This document shows positions 1 through 7,600 of a stretch of 12,287 nt of DNA, in pieces. Under the pieces are notes generated by a model. That model searched no databases. It was not told the DNA's origin and worked only from the letters and a program-made list of their open reading frames with translations. Origin of the DNA: CAYYJM01 sp964471755 (GTDB taxonomy: Bacteria > Planctomycetota > Planctomycetia > Gemmatales > Gemmataceae); assembly GCA_964471755.1 (NCBI GenBank), contig CAYYJM010000196.1, positions 1 through 12,287 on the forward strand, given 5' to 3'. Made by a program: the position numbers and the translations under genes. How positions within the stretch are numbered: the first letter of the stretch is position 1; each line of letters starts with the position of its first letter.

Positions 1-137
1 AGGATGCGGCGCTGCACCGGCTTGAGGCCATCGCGCACGTCCGGCAGGGCGCGCGACGTGATGACCGACAGCGCATAGATACGGTAGCGGTGCTGGATTT
101 CCTCACTCAACGATGCCGGGACGATCGTTTCCGCCAT
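1..137 (-). CDS. Type IIA DNA topoisomerase subunit A (GyrA/ParC family), N-terminal fragment
   Basis: The reverse strand from 137 down reads MAETIVPASLSEEIQHRYRI and then YALSVITSRALPDVRDGLKP VQRRIL before the window edge cuts it off, giving 45 full codons. The stretch YALSVI...RALPDVRDGLKPVQRRIL is the highly conserved start of the breakage-reunion subunit of DNA gyrase or topoisomerase IV. That subunit cuts and reseals DNA to control supercoiling or separate chromosomes. The catalytic tyrosine lies beyond the window. GLKPVQRRI, rather than GLKPVHRR, is seen in ParC and in some planctomycete GyrA paralogues, so gyrA and parC cannot be told apart here. The ATG at 137-135 is preceded by AGGAG eight bases upstream, which supports this start. 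The gene lies 157 bases downstream of the PhnD-like gene on the same strand and probably has its own promoters (see 186-194 and 294-322). Confidence 0.93.
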   Translation of the reverse strand, partial: MAETIVPASLSEEIQHRYRIYALSVITSRALPDVRDGLKPVQRRI

Positions 138-185
138 CGGCTGCGCTCCTGGCCCCTGCCCTGGAACCGTGTTCTCACCACGAAG

Positions 186-194
186 ATTGTAGCA
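186..194 (-). promoter_or_regulatory. Candidate extended -10 promoter for the topoisomerase gene
   Basis: On the minus strand the sequence reads TGC-TACAAT, an extended -10 element (TGn followed by a near-consensus hexamer). Seventeen bases upstream is only a weak -35 match (TGGGCT). Transcription would start near 179 and leave a leader of about 42 bases before the ATG at 137. This is a motif match only, with no evidence of activity. Confidence 0.35.
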
Positions 195-293
195 GCCGGG
201 AGCGACTCAGCCCACCGTTAGGCGCGTCGGGACCGGCTCATGAGGTGCCTCGCCGCTCGCAGGATTGGCGTACCTCGACCACCTTCTCTCTTC

Positions 294-322
294 ATTATAC
301 TGGACTAACGTTCAGATTGCAA
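294..322 (-). promoter_or_regulatory. Sigma70-type promoter upstream of the topoisomerase gene
   Basis: On the minus strand there is TTGCAA (317-322), exactly 17 bases, then a perfect TATAAT (294-299). This is a near-consensus housekeeping promoter in otherwise GC-rich DNA. The -35 hexamer lies inside the last codons of the PhnD-like gene and the -10 overlaps its TAA stop (297-295). The predicted start near 287 gives a leader of about 150 bases for the topoisomerase gene. It would let that gene be transcribed independently of the TolC/PhnD operon upstream. Confidence 0.6.
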
Positions 323-1275
323 GCGCAGAGAAAAGGCGAGGCGACCGAATCGTGGTCGTCTCGACTGGCGGAAGGGAATGGGCGAATGGGAGCGTATCCG
401 CGCTTCGCGGGGGCTGGGTAGCCATTGGGGAGTTCCTCGATCTCGGCCTCATAGCTGGCGGGAACGCGGTCAAACCCGTTCAACTGGGCGAGCTTGAGCA
501 GAGTCCGGCTCTTCGGGTTCGAGTTGGCGTTGAGCAACCCCGTCCGAAAGGCCTGGAGCGTCTCCTCGGGTAACTGGCCTTCGCGGTAGACCAGGACGCC
601 ATTGGGGAAATCCTCCGACAGGGCCAGGATGCGCAGGTTCTTGACCTGCTTCGGCTTGGCTTTCAGGTACGCATCAAGGGCCGATTTCTCGACCAGGGCT
701 CCATCCGCCTCGGTCAGGATGACCTGATCGAGCGCCTCCTCCGCATCACCGGCGGCCAGGGTCGCCTTGAAAAAGTCGGCCGGCGGACAGTTCGCGCAAC
801 ACTTGACATCCAGGAAGAGATGGCCCGGTTCGCGGGTCAGCAGCGGAATGGCCAGGCGCGTTCCCTTCAGGTCGGCCGGCGTCTTCGCGGCGCTGTCCCG
901 ACCGACCACCAGGGCGAAGCGACTGTCCCGGCTCACCCGGTTGGCGACGACCAGGGCCCGGATCTTCGGATTGGCCTGGCGGGCCCAGCCGTACTCGAAA
1001 CTGTGCAGAACGGCGAGGTGGAGTTCGCCGTTCTCCAGTTGCCGGGCCGTCGTCAGCGCGTCGGAGACGATCTTCCACTCGCCCTGCATGCCGGTCTGCG
1101 TCTCCAGCAGACTGCGAAGCGGCCGGGTCAGCGTGGCGATGATCGCCTCGGGCGTGTCCCGGAACATGGTGCGAATCAGGCCGATCTGCACCGGCCCGGT
1201 CGGCACTCCAGGATGCGCCGTGCCAACCACTCCTATCAGCAGGACCAGGACTGACAGGCCAATCCTTTTCCGCAT
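295..1275 (-). CDS. PhnD-like periplasmic substrate-binding protein
   Basis: A 326-residue protein of the PhnD/SsuA phosphate-phosphonate type of periplasmic binding protein. Residues 1-20 form a signal peptide (MRKR, then a hydrophobic run ending in VVGTA). The mature part opens with VQIGLIRTMF and shows family-like segments: the SDALTTARQLENGELHLAVL region (71-90), SRFALVVGRDSAAKTPADLKG (118-138) and a DGALVEKSALDAYL segment (191-204). The start chosen is the ATG at 1275, because GGAGGGGA ends five bases upstream (1281-1288). A GTG five codons earlier would place the translation start inside that ribosome binding site. The gene begins 21 bases after the TolC-like stop, so the two are probably co-transcribed. 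No import permease or ATPase of the Phn type is near, so the ligand is unknown. Oddities are a CCANC cysteine cluster (159-163), a second C-x-C at 317-319, and a C-terminal tail after about residue 290 that does not look like the family. Confidence 0.78.
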   Translation of the reverse strand: MRKRIGLSVLVLLIGVVGTAHPGVPTGPVQIGLIRTMFRDTPEAIIATLTRPLRSLLETQTGMQGEWKIVSDALTTARQLENGELHLAVLHSFEYGWARQANPKIRALVVANRVSRDSRFALVVGRDSAAKTPADLKGTRLAIPLLTREPGHLFLDVKCCANCPPADFFKATLAAGDAEEALDQVILTEADGALVEKSALDAYLKAKPKQVKNLRILALSEDFPNGVLVYREGQLPEETLQAFRTGLLNANSNPKSRTLLKLAQLNGFDRVPASYEAEIEELPNGYPAPAKRGYAPIRPFPSASRDDHDSVASPFLCACNLNVSPV

Positions 1276-1296
1276 GTTCTTCCCCTCCACTAGGTT

Positions 1297-2862
1297 TTAA
1301 TCGGGCGTCCGGGCTCCTGTCACAATCGGGCCGTCCGGGGGACGAGCCTGGGCCGACTTCTTTTTGGGCTCGGCCTCCAGTTCCCGGGGTTCGGGTAACC
1401 CCTCCGGTGGCGGTGTGTCCAGTTCCTTTCCGCGTGGCGGCGGCGGAGGCGTGATCGGCAGCGGCTGATCGACCGGCAACGGCTCATCGAAGCCGGGATT
1501 GACGCCGCCCGCCGTTACCCGCTCCAGCAGCGTCAGCGCCAGCAGGCGGTCGTAGCGGGCCTGGTGCAGACTCAACCGGAACTGGGCTCCCTTCAGCAGG
1601 ATCACCATCACGTCGTCAAAATCCGGCTTCGGGTTCTTCTCGGCGACCTTTTTCTCCAGTTGCTTGAAGAACCGGCCCGGCACCTCGCCCTCGATCTTCT
1701 CGGCCAGTTGAACGATCGTCCGGTAGGCCTCGATCTCCTGGCTGGCCTTCTGAAACTTCAGGTAGGCGTCCTCGGCCTGGAGGGAGATCAACTGGCGCGT
1801 CTTCTCGACGACGCAGCCGGCTCGATCGGCGTACAGACGCGCCTGCTTGACGCGATCCTCCCGGTTGCCGGCCAGGACGCCAGGCATCTCCGGCCCGACG
1901 CCACCAGGCGAATACTCGCCCTGGGTCTGCTGCAACGGCACCGATCGAACGTGGATGTCCGACCCGGTCGCGAACGTCTCGCCGCGGAAGCCGTCGATCT
2001 TCTCCTGAGCCTGGACCTCCAGGCAGGCGACCCGCTGGAAGGCCTGAACCAGGGTGATTTCGCCACGCCGAGTCTGGGCCGCGTGACAGACCTCGCCGGG
2101 ATGGACCGCGACGCCGAGCCAGGGTAGCTTGGCCGGGCAAGGCAGGGTGATGGGGAAATCCGGAGGCACTCCCATCGCCTCGCGCAGAGCCGCCTTCGCT
2201 CGCTTCAGGCCGATCTCGGCCTCGATCTTGCGAGCCAGGATGCCTTCCAGCACCAGATCCACACTGGTCACGTGCCATTCGACCAGATCGCGCCGCCGAC
2301 CGACGAGTTCCATGGCGTTCTTCACCTCGTTCCGCAGGCGGACGAGGCTCGTGGGTTTCTGCGGATCGAGAGCGTCCTCGGCCAGGTCGATCAGTTCCTG
2401 GGCATGGACGGCACTCCAGTAGTTGCGCGTGACGGCATACAGTGTCTCCCAGGCGGCCACGGACAGATTGGCCTCGGCCGAGAGGACGCCGTAATGCACC
2501 TGCTCCTTGCGAATGTCAAGATCCTTCCGGACCAGCGCGGCCAGGCCGCCGATCTTCTGGAGCGCCTCGGCCTTGACCTGCGCGGCGCACAGGCTGGCCC
2601 GGTAGGCTCCCAGGGCCGGCTGCTGTTGCAGGGCGATGTGCCGGTAATGAGCCAACGTGTCGGCGTGCGTGGCCTGCACCACAGGAGGCGGCAGCACCGT
2701 CGGTGCCTCCTGCCCCGCCTCCGACTTCTTCGGCGGTGACTCTCCCTCGGCGGGTTTCGCGGGCGGCTTCTCTGGCTGACCTGGCAAGAGCGAACTCACC
2801 AGGAGAACCAGCAGGATCCCTCCCAGCCAGCGCCGGCATCCTTGCACGACTCGGTTTCCCAT
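1297..2862 (-). CDS. TolC-family outer-membrane efflux protein
   Basis: A 521-residue exported protein. The ATG at 2862 follows AAGGA (2870-2874) by seven bases and gives a clean signal peptide: a basic start, then GGILLVLLVSSLL. An in-frame ATG at 2910 has an AGGA only four bases away and adds 16 charged residues, so it is less likely but possible. After a proline-rich linker (about residues 28-63) come two long, mostly helical halves (about 68-235 and 268-450) in the duplicated pattern of the outer membrane efflux family. Family-like segments are YRHIALQQQPALGAYRASL in the first half, and in the second GPEMPGVLAG followed by ISLQAEDAYLKF and a closing RYDRLLALTLLERV. The C-terminus is a second proline-rich tail. 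TolC proteins form the channel across the outer membrane for tripartite exporters. The likely partners are the HlyD-type adaptor and the ABC permease at 8081-12287. It is first in an operon with the PhnD-like gene. Confidence 0.8.
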   Translation of the reverse strand: MGNRVVQGCRRWLGGILLVLLVSSLLPGQPEKPPAKPAEGESPPKKSEAGQEAPTVLPPPVVQATHADTLAHYRHIALQQQPALGAYRASLCAAQVKAEALQKIGGLAALVRKDLDIRKEQVHYGVLSAEANLSVAAWETLYAVTRNYWSAVHAQELIDLAEDALDPQKPTSLVRLRNEVKNAMELVGRRRDLVEWHVTSVDLVLEGILARKIEAEIGLKRAKAALREAMGVPPDFPITLPCPAKLPWLGVAVHPGEVCHAAQTRRGEITLVQAFQRVACLEVQAQEKIDGFRGETFATGSDIHVRSVPLQQTQGEYSPGGVGPEMPGVLAGNREDRVKQARLYADRAGCVVEKTRQLISLQAEDAYLKFQKASQEIEAYRTIVQLAEKIEGEVPGRFFKQLEKKVAEKNPKPDFDDVMVILLKGAQFRLSLHQARYDRLLALTLLERVTAGGVNPGFDEPLPVDQPLPITPPPPPRGKELDTPPPEGLPEPRELEAEPKKKSAQARPPDGPIVTGARTPD

Positions 2863-2957
2863 TCGACCATCCTTGTGAACAGGCTCCCGGCGGTCTTCCC
2901 CTAACTCCATCGGTTCCTGAGCGGTCGATCTGCACCTCGTCTCGCCCGACCGACCGC

Positions 2958-2972
2958 GCCGGGATTCCCGGC
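2958..2972. promoter_or_regulatory. Perfect palindrome in the divergent intergenic region
   Basis: GCCGGGA-T-TCCCGGC is a perfect 7-bp inverted repeat around a single base. It lies in the roughly 200 bases between the divergently read TolC-like gene (start 2862, or 2910) and the thiamine gene (start 3069). A site this symmetrical could be an operator for either gene. In DNA this GC-rich it could also arise by chance, and no regulator gene is adjacent. Confidence 0.25.
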
Positions 2973-3025
2973 CTGCGTGGATTCTGCGGATTACGCCGAC
3001 GAGACAGACTCATCGGCTCGCAACC

Positions 3026-3034
3026 TGGTAGAAT
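3026..3034 (+). promoter_or_regulatory. Extended -10 promoter for the thiamine gene
   Basis: TGG-TAGAAT is a good extended -10 element (TGn plus TAGAAT). No convincing -35 is found 16-18 bases upstream, which is tolerated when the -10 is extended. Transcription would start near 3041, leaving a leader of about 28 bases before the ATG at 3069. That leader is too short for a TPP riboswitch, and I see no thi-box sequence in it. Confidence 0.45.
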
Positions 3035-3068
3035 GGGACGAAAACCATCGCGGACGTGGAGAGGCGAA

Positions 3069-4568
3069 ATGCGCGGAACCTTGACGCCGGCCGTCGGACG
3101 AGCCTTGACCGCTGCCCGGTCCCGGGCCCTGGCCGACGGTCGATCGGCCGTCACGCCCACCGACTGGCTGGGTGGTCTGCTGCTCGAAGAGGAAGGCCGG
3201 GCCGCCGTCCTGCTCATCCAGGCCGGCCTGGACCTCCCAGCATACCGAGCGGCCGTGGCCCTGCCCGAACCGCAGGCCGAGCCGCTGGAACTGCCCCTCG
3301 ACGCCGACGCACAGGCAGCCCTTCGACTGGCTGCGGAACTCGCTCTGGAACTCGAAGGCGAGAGTACCGTCTCCGGCGGCCCACTCCTGCTGGCCATCCT
3401 CCGCAGGACGGAATCGCTCCGCCTGACCCTGAGCCAGCACGGCCTTGATTTTGCCGCCCTGGAACGGCACCTGGAAGGGAGCAAACCGCCGCCGATCGTT
3501 CTTGAAGAACCCCTCCACCTGGCCCCGGCCAGCGAGGAAATCGACCTGGCTCGTCTGATTGACGCCGCCGCCAACCGGGCGCGCGAGGCCCTGCGCGTCG
3601 TCGAGGATCACTGCCGCTTCGTCCTGGATGACGCCATCCTGAGCCGCCAGTGCAAGGAGGTCCGCCACGCCTTGCAGACGGCCCTCGCTGTCGTGCCGCC
3701 GGCGCTCCTCCTCCAGGGACGCGAAACGCGTCGCGACGTGGGTACGGAGATCACCACGCCGCAGGAGCAGCGACGAGGTTCTCTCGACGATGTCGTGCGT
3801 GCCAATCTGAAACGACTCCAGGAGGCTCTGCGCAGTCTGGAAGAATTCGGCAAGATGCGTTTCCTGGAGATGTCGGCGGAGATCGAGAAGCTGCGCTATC
3901 GAGCGTATACTCTCGAACGAGCGATTCTGTTAGGCGGCTCGGCTCGGGCTCGGCTCCAGCGCGTACGTCTGTACGTCCTGCTCAGTGCAGCGGCCTGTCA
4001 GTTACCGTTGCGTGAGACCCTGGCGGCCCTGGCGGAGGGCGGTGCCGAGATGGTCCAGCTGCGCGAGAAGGGACTGACTGATCGCGAACTACTCACTCGG
4101 GCTCGTCAGGTTCGTCAGTGGACGCGAGAGCATGGCCTGCTCTTCGTGTTGAACGATCGCCCGGACGTGGCCCGACTCGTGGAGGCCGACGGCGTCCATC
4201 TCGGCCAGGAGGATCTGCCGGTGAAGGAGGCCCGTCGAGTGCTGGGGTCGGAGGCGATCATCGGGGTCAGCACGCACAACCTGGACCAGGTCCGCGAGGC
4301 CGTGCTGGATGGAGCCGACTACCTGGGCGTCGGGCCGGTCTTTCCGTCCCAGACCAAGCAATTCCGCGAGTTGGCCGGCCTGGCGTTCATTCGCTCGGCC
4401 GTCGCCGAGACTTCTCTGCCGACGTTCGCCATCGGCGGCATCACCCTGGCCACGGTGGCTCAGGCGATCGAGGCCGGGGCGGCGCGGATCGCCGTCAGCC
4501 AGGCGCTGACCGGCACCGAGCAGCCCGCCGCAGTGGCCCGCACGCTGCGAGATTATTTCCCACATTGA
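3069..4568 (+). CDS. thiE: Thiamine-phosphate synthase with Clp N-domain and ThiD2 domain (Clp_N-ThiD2-ThiE fusion)
   Basis: A 499-residue cytoplasmic protein in three parts. Residues 299-499 are ThiE, which joins HMP-PP and the thiazole phosphate to make thiamine phosphate. Its marks are VQLREK (329-334), ND (362-363), DGVHLGQEDL (374-383), GVSTH (399-403), GPVFPSQTK (422-430) and IGGI (455-458). Residues about 162-288 match ThiD2 (LIDAAANRAREALRVVEDHCRFVLDD, then NLKRLQEALRSLEEFGK). ThiD2 is reported as a monofunctional HMP-phosphate kinase, so two consecutive steps would sit on one chain. Residues about 5-57 and 78-137 look like the two helical repeats of the ClpA/ClpC N-domain (LTPAVGRALTAARSRA...WLGGLLLEEEG, then DADAQAALRLAAELALEL...LLLAILRR), which is unexpected here. 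The start at 3069 follows GGAGAGG. The reading frame stays open back to 2703, but that part runs antisense to the TolC-like gene. The ThiE assignment is firm, ThiD2 strong and Clp_N good. Confidence 0.92.
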   Translation: MRGTLTPAVGRALTAARSRALADGRSAVTPTDWLGGLLLEEEGRAAVLLIQAGLDLPAYRAAVALPEPQAEPLELPLDADAQAALRLAAELALELEGESTVSGGPLLLAILRRTESLRLTLSQHGLDFAALERHLEGSKPPPIVLEEPLHLAPASEEIDLARLIDAAANRAREALRVVEDHCRFVLDDAILSRQCKEVRHALQTALAVVPPALLLQGRETRRDVGTEITTPQEQRRGSLDDVVRANLKRLQEALRSLEEFGKMRFLEMSAEIEKLRYRAYTLERAILLGGSARARLQRVRLYVLLSAAACQLPLRETLAALAEGGAEMVQLREKGLTDRELLTRARQVRQWTREHGLLFVLNDRPDVARLVEADGVHLGQEDLPVKEARRVLGSEAIIGVSTHNLDQVREAVLDGADYLGVGPVFPSQTKQFRELAGLAFIRSAVAETSLPTFAIGGITLATVAQAIEAGAARIAVSQALTGTEQPAAVARTLRDYFPH

Positions 4569-4570
4569 AA

Positions 4571-4601
4571 TTGCCTTTCCGAGGGGTTCTGGAATAATAA
4601 T
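4571..4601 (+). promoter_or_regulatory. Candidate promoter for the Ser/Thr kinase gene
   Basis: TTGCCT (4571-4576) and AATAAT (4596-4601) resemble -35 and -10 elements but are 19 bases apart, slightly longer than ideal. They lie just after the thiE stop (4566-4568), in the only AT-rich patch of that gap. The predicted start near 4608 gives a leader of about 50 bases. The kinase could instead be read from the thiE promoter, as the gap is only 89 bases and has no clear terminator. Confidence 0.35.
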
Positions 4602-4657
4602 GGATCACGAGATCTTGTTCTCGCTGACGGTTCCAGGAAGCCCCCGGGACACAGCCC

Positions 4658-7600
4658 ATGGTCCAGATGCTTCGTTGCCCGCGAGGGCACACCTACTCGG
4701 TTCCTAACGGGGACACCGGGTCACAGCCCCTGAGTTGCCCCCTCTGTATCACCCACACGGAGGGGCTCCGGTTCTACCTGAACATCCCAGAATCTCCAGC
4801 CACGACCGAGCTGGGGTCGTCCGGAACGATCCTGGAACCGCCTCCGGCCGGCTTGCCCCTGGTGCCGGACTCATCGCTCGAGGATCAGCCCACCCGAGAA
4901 GTCCAGAAGATGGCCGACGACCTCGATCCCCCGACCCTATCGCTCCCCCCCGAGCCGAGCGAAGGCCCACACTCCGACCCGGAATCTCTTCCTCGCCTTG
5001 AGATACCGGGTCCGCCGGGTTACGAGATCCTGCGCGAAATCGGCCGCGGCGGTATGGGCGTGGTCTACCTGGCCCGAAACACGTCTGACGGCACGCAGGT
5101 CGCCCTGAAGATGATCCGGGCCGAGGCTCCGGGTAGTTCGCACGGCGAGACGGTCGAGCAGAAACGCTTTCTGACTGAGGCTCGGGCCCTGCTCCAGTTG
5201 GACCATCCGAACATCGTCCATGTCCTGGAGGTCGGCGATTTTCCGGGTCCCCAGGGGAGCCAGCCCTATTTTACCCTGGAATACGTATCTGGGGGAACGC
5301 TGGAGGAATACCTGCGTGGTCGGCCTCAGTCGGCGACCATCGCGGCTCGTCTGTTGATCGTCCTGGCGCGCGCCATCCAGGCCGCTCACGACCAGGGGAT
5401 CGTGCATCGCGATCTCAAGCCGGCCAACGTCCTCATTGCTGGCCCGGAGTGCGCGGAGGAAGGGGCGGCCCCCCGACTGGAAGACCGGTTGAAGGTCGCC
5501 GATTTCGGCCTGGCCCAGTTCCCGCAGTGCGGCGCGGAGCGCACCCGAACCGGCTGGATCATTGGTACGCCGTCGTACATGGCTCCCGAACAGGCCGCCG
5601 GGAAAATCCGGCAGATCGGGCCGGCTACGGACGTCTGGGCCCTGGGTGCGATCCTTTACGAATGTCTGACCGGTCGGCCGCCCTTCCAGGGAGCCACCGT
5701 CCTGGAGACGTTGAACCTGGTTCAGGAGGCCGATCCACTACCGCCCCGCCGCCTGGTGCCCGACATCCCACGAGCCCTCGAAACCATCTGTCTGAAGTGC
5801 CTGGAGAAGGCCCCGCAACGCCGCTACGCCAGTGCGGGCGATCTGGCCAACGACCTGGGCCGCTACCTGAATAGCCTGCGGATCTACGCGCAACGTCCGA
5901 CCTTCGCCGAGGTTGCCTCCCGCTGGCTACGAAGGCATCCGCTGCCCACAACCTTCCTCTGTGCTGTCCTGCTGATTCTGTTCTGCATGGGCCTGGGAGC
6001 CGCGAGCTACACCTGGCGTCTCGAACGCACCTTTGCTCGGGTCGAGGAAGCCAACCAACGCGAGCAGGCAGCACGCGAATCGGCCCTGCTCAAACAACAG
6101 GAACTGGAAGAACGAGAGGTCTTGCTCCAGGAATATCGCTACGCCGCCAGCATCCAGCAGGCGCAGCAACTCTGGACGCAGGGCCAGCTCATGCCGTGCT
6201 ACCAGATTCTCGAGCCGTACCTCTTCGGGAACCAGTTGCACCTGCGCGATTTCGCCTGCCGCCATCTCGAATTCCTGCTCCACGGCTCCGTGACGCACCT
6301 GGTCGGACATCAGGGCGACGTCTTCTGCCTGGCCTGGTCGCCGGACGGCAACACCCTGGTCTCCGCCGGCAAGGACGGCTTTCTGCGTTCCTGGGAGGCC
6401 ACCGGTCGGCTGCGTTTCGAGGTCCACGCCCACCGCGAAGACATCAACGCCGTGGCTTTCTCTCCCGATGGCAAACGGGTGGCCACGGGCAGCGACGATT
6501 GCCGGATCGGCCTGTGGAATGCCGAGACGGGCCTACTCGAAGCCTATCTCCCCTCGACCGGCAGCCAGGTCATCGCCCTGACGTTCAGCGCCAACGGACG
6601 TGAACTCTATTCCGGCACTCATCAGGGCGCTCTGCTGGCCTGGTCGCTCGATCAGGTGGTGGTGACTTCACGACGTATCGCCAGTGTCGGCGACCGCATT
6701 CACCAGTTGACGCTCGACCCACAGGGTCGCCGGCTCGCCGTCGCGGCCGACAATCAGGGCGTGGCACTGGTCGATCTCAACAATCCAAGGAAGCCGGTCA
6801 AAATCAAGCTGCAATCGATCAAGGCGCTCGCCGTGGCGTTCACCCCATCGGGGCGATACCTGGCCGTCGGAACCAACGACGGCCAAGTGATCCTTCTCGA
6901 TACCGACACGCGCCAGGAGATCAGTCGAACCAGTGCGCACATCGGTCGAATTCACGCGCTGGCCTTCACGCCGGACGAACGCTATCTGATCACGACCGGT
7001 CAGGATGCCCTGGTCCGACTCTGGGAGCCCATGAGGCTTCACCCGGCCGGCCAGTTGCGCGGCCACGCCGCCCGGCTCTGGGCCGTGGCTGTCTCCAGTG
7101 TCGGCGACCAGATCGCCACCAGCGACGGGAGCGGTGCCGTCAACGTCTGGCCGGCCCAGCCCAGTATGGAGCATCGAACGATCGAGATTCCGACTGGGGG
7201 GCTGCTCAGCCTGGCGACCCGGCCAGAATTGCCCCTGGCCGTGGCTGGCTCCTCCGCCGGTGTGGTCCTCCTGCCGATTACGGGGAGCCACCACGGTGTG
7301 CCTCAGGTCATTCCGAAACCGAACCCGGTCGTCTCCCTGGCGCTGTCGCCGGATCGGCGTCGCCTGCTTCTGGGCCTGGCCGGTGGGCAGGTCTACCTGC
7401 ACAACCTCGCCGATGGCACCGCCCGGATGATGATGCAATCCAGCCGAGACCACCTGCCGGTGGCGTTCTCGGCCAGAGGCACGATCGCCGCAGCCGGGGA
7501 TTCCGACGGCCACGTTCACCTGTGGCAGATGCCCGAAGGGAAGCCTCTGCCTTGCAAGATCACGAACGGCTCCGCGATCACCGCCCTGGCGTTCCTGCCA

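Noticed and set aside
1276..1290. GTG start five codons upstream for the PhnD-like gene
   Set aside because: The GTG lies within the GGAGGGG ribosome site that serves the ATG at 1275, and the shorter form gives a standard signal peptide.
2703..3068. N-terminal extension of the thiamine gene by 122 codons
   Set aside because: The frame is open, but it overlaps the TolC-like gene on the other strand, has low-complexity Pro/Arg-rich translation, and lies upstream of a good promoter (3026-3034) and ribosome site (3058-3064) for the ATG at 3069.
3035..3068. TPP riboswitch ahead of the thiamine gene
   Set aside because: The predicted leader is about 28 bases, too short for the aptamer, and no thi-box motif was seen.
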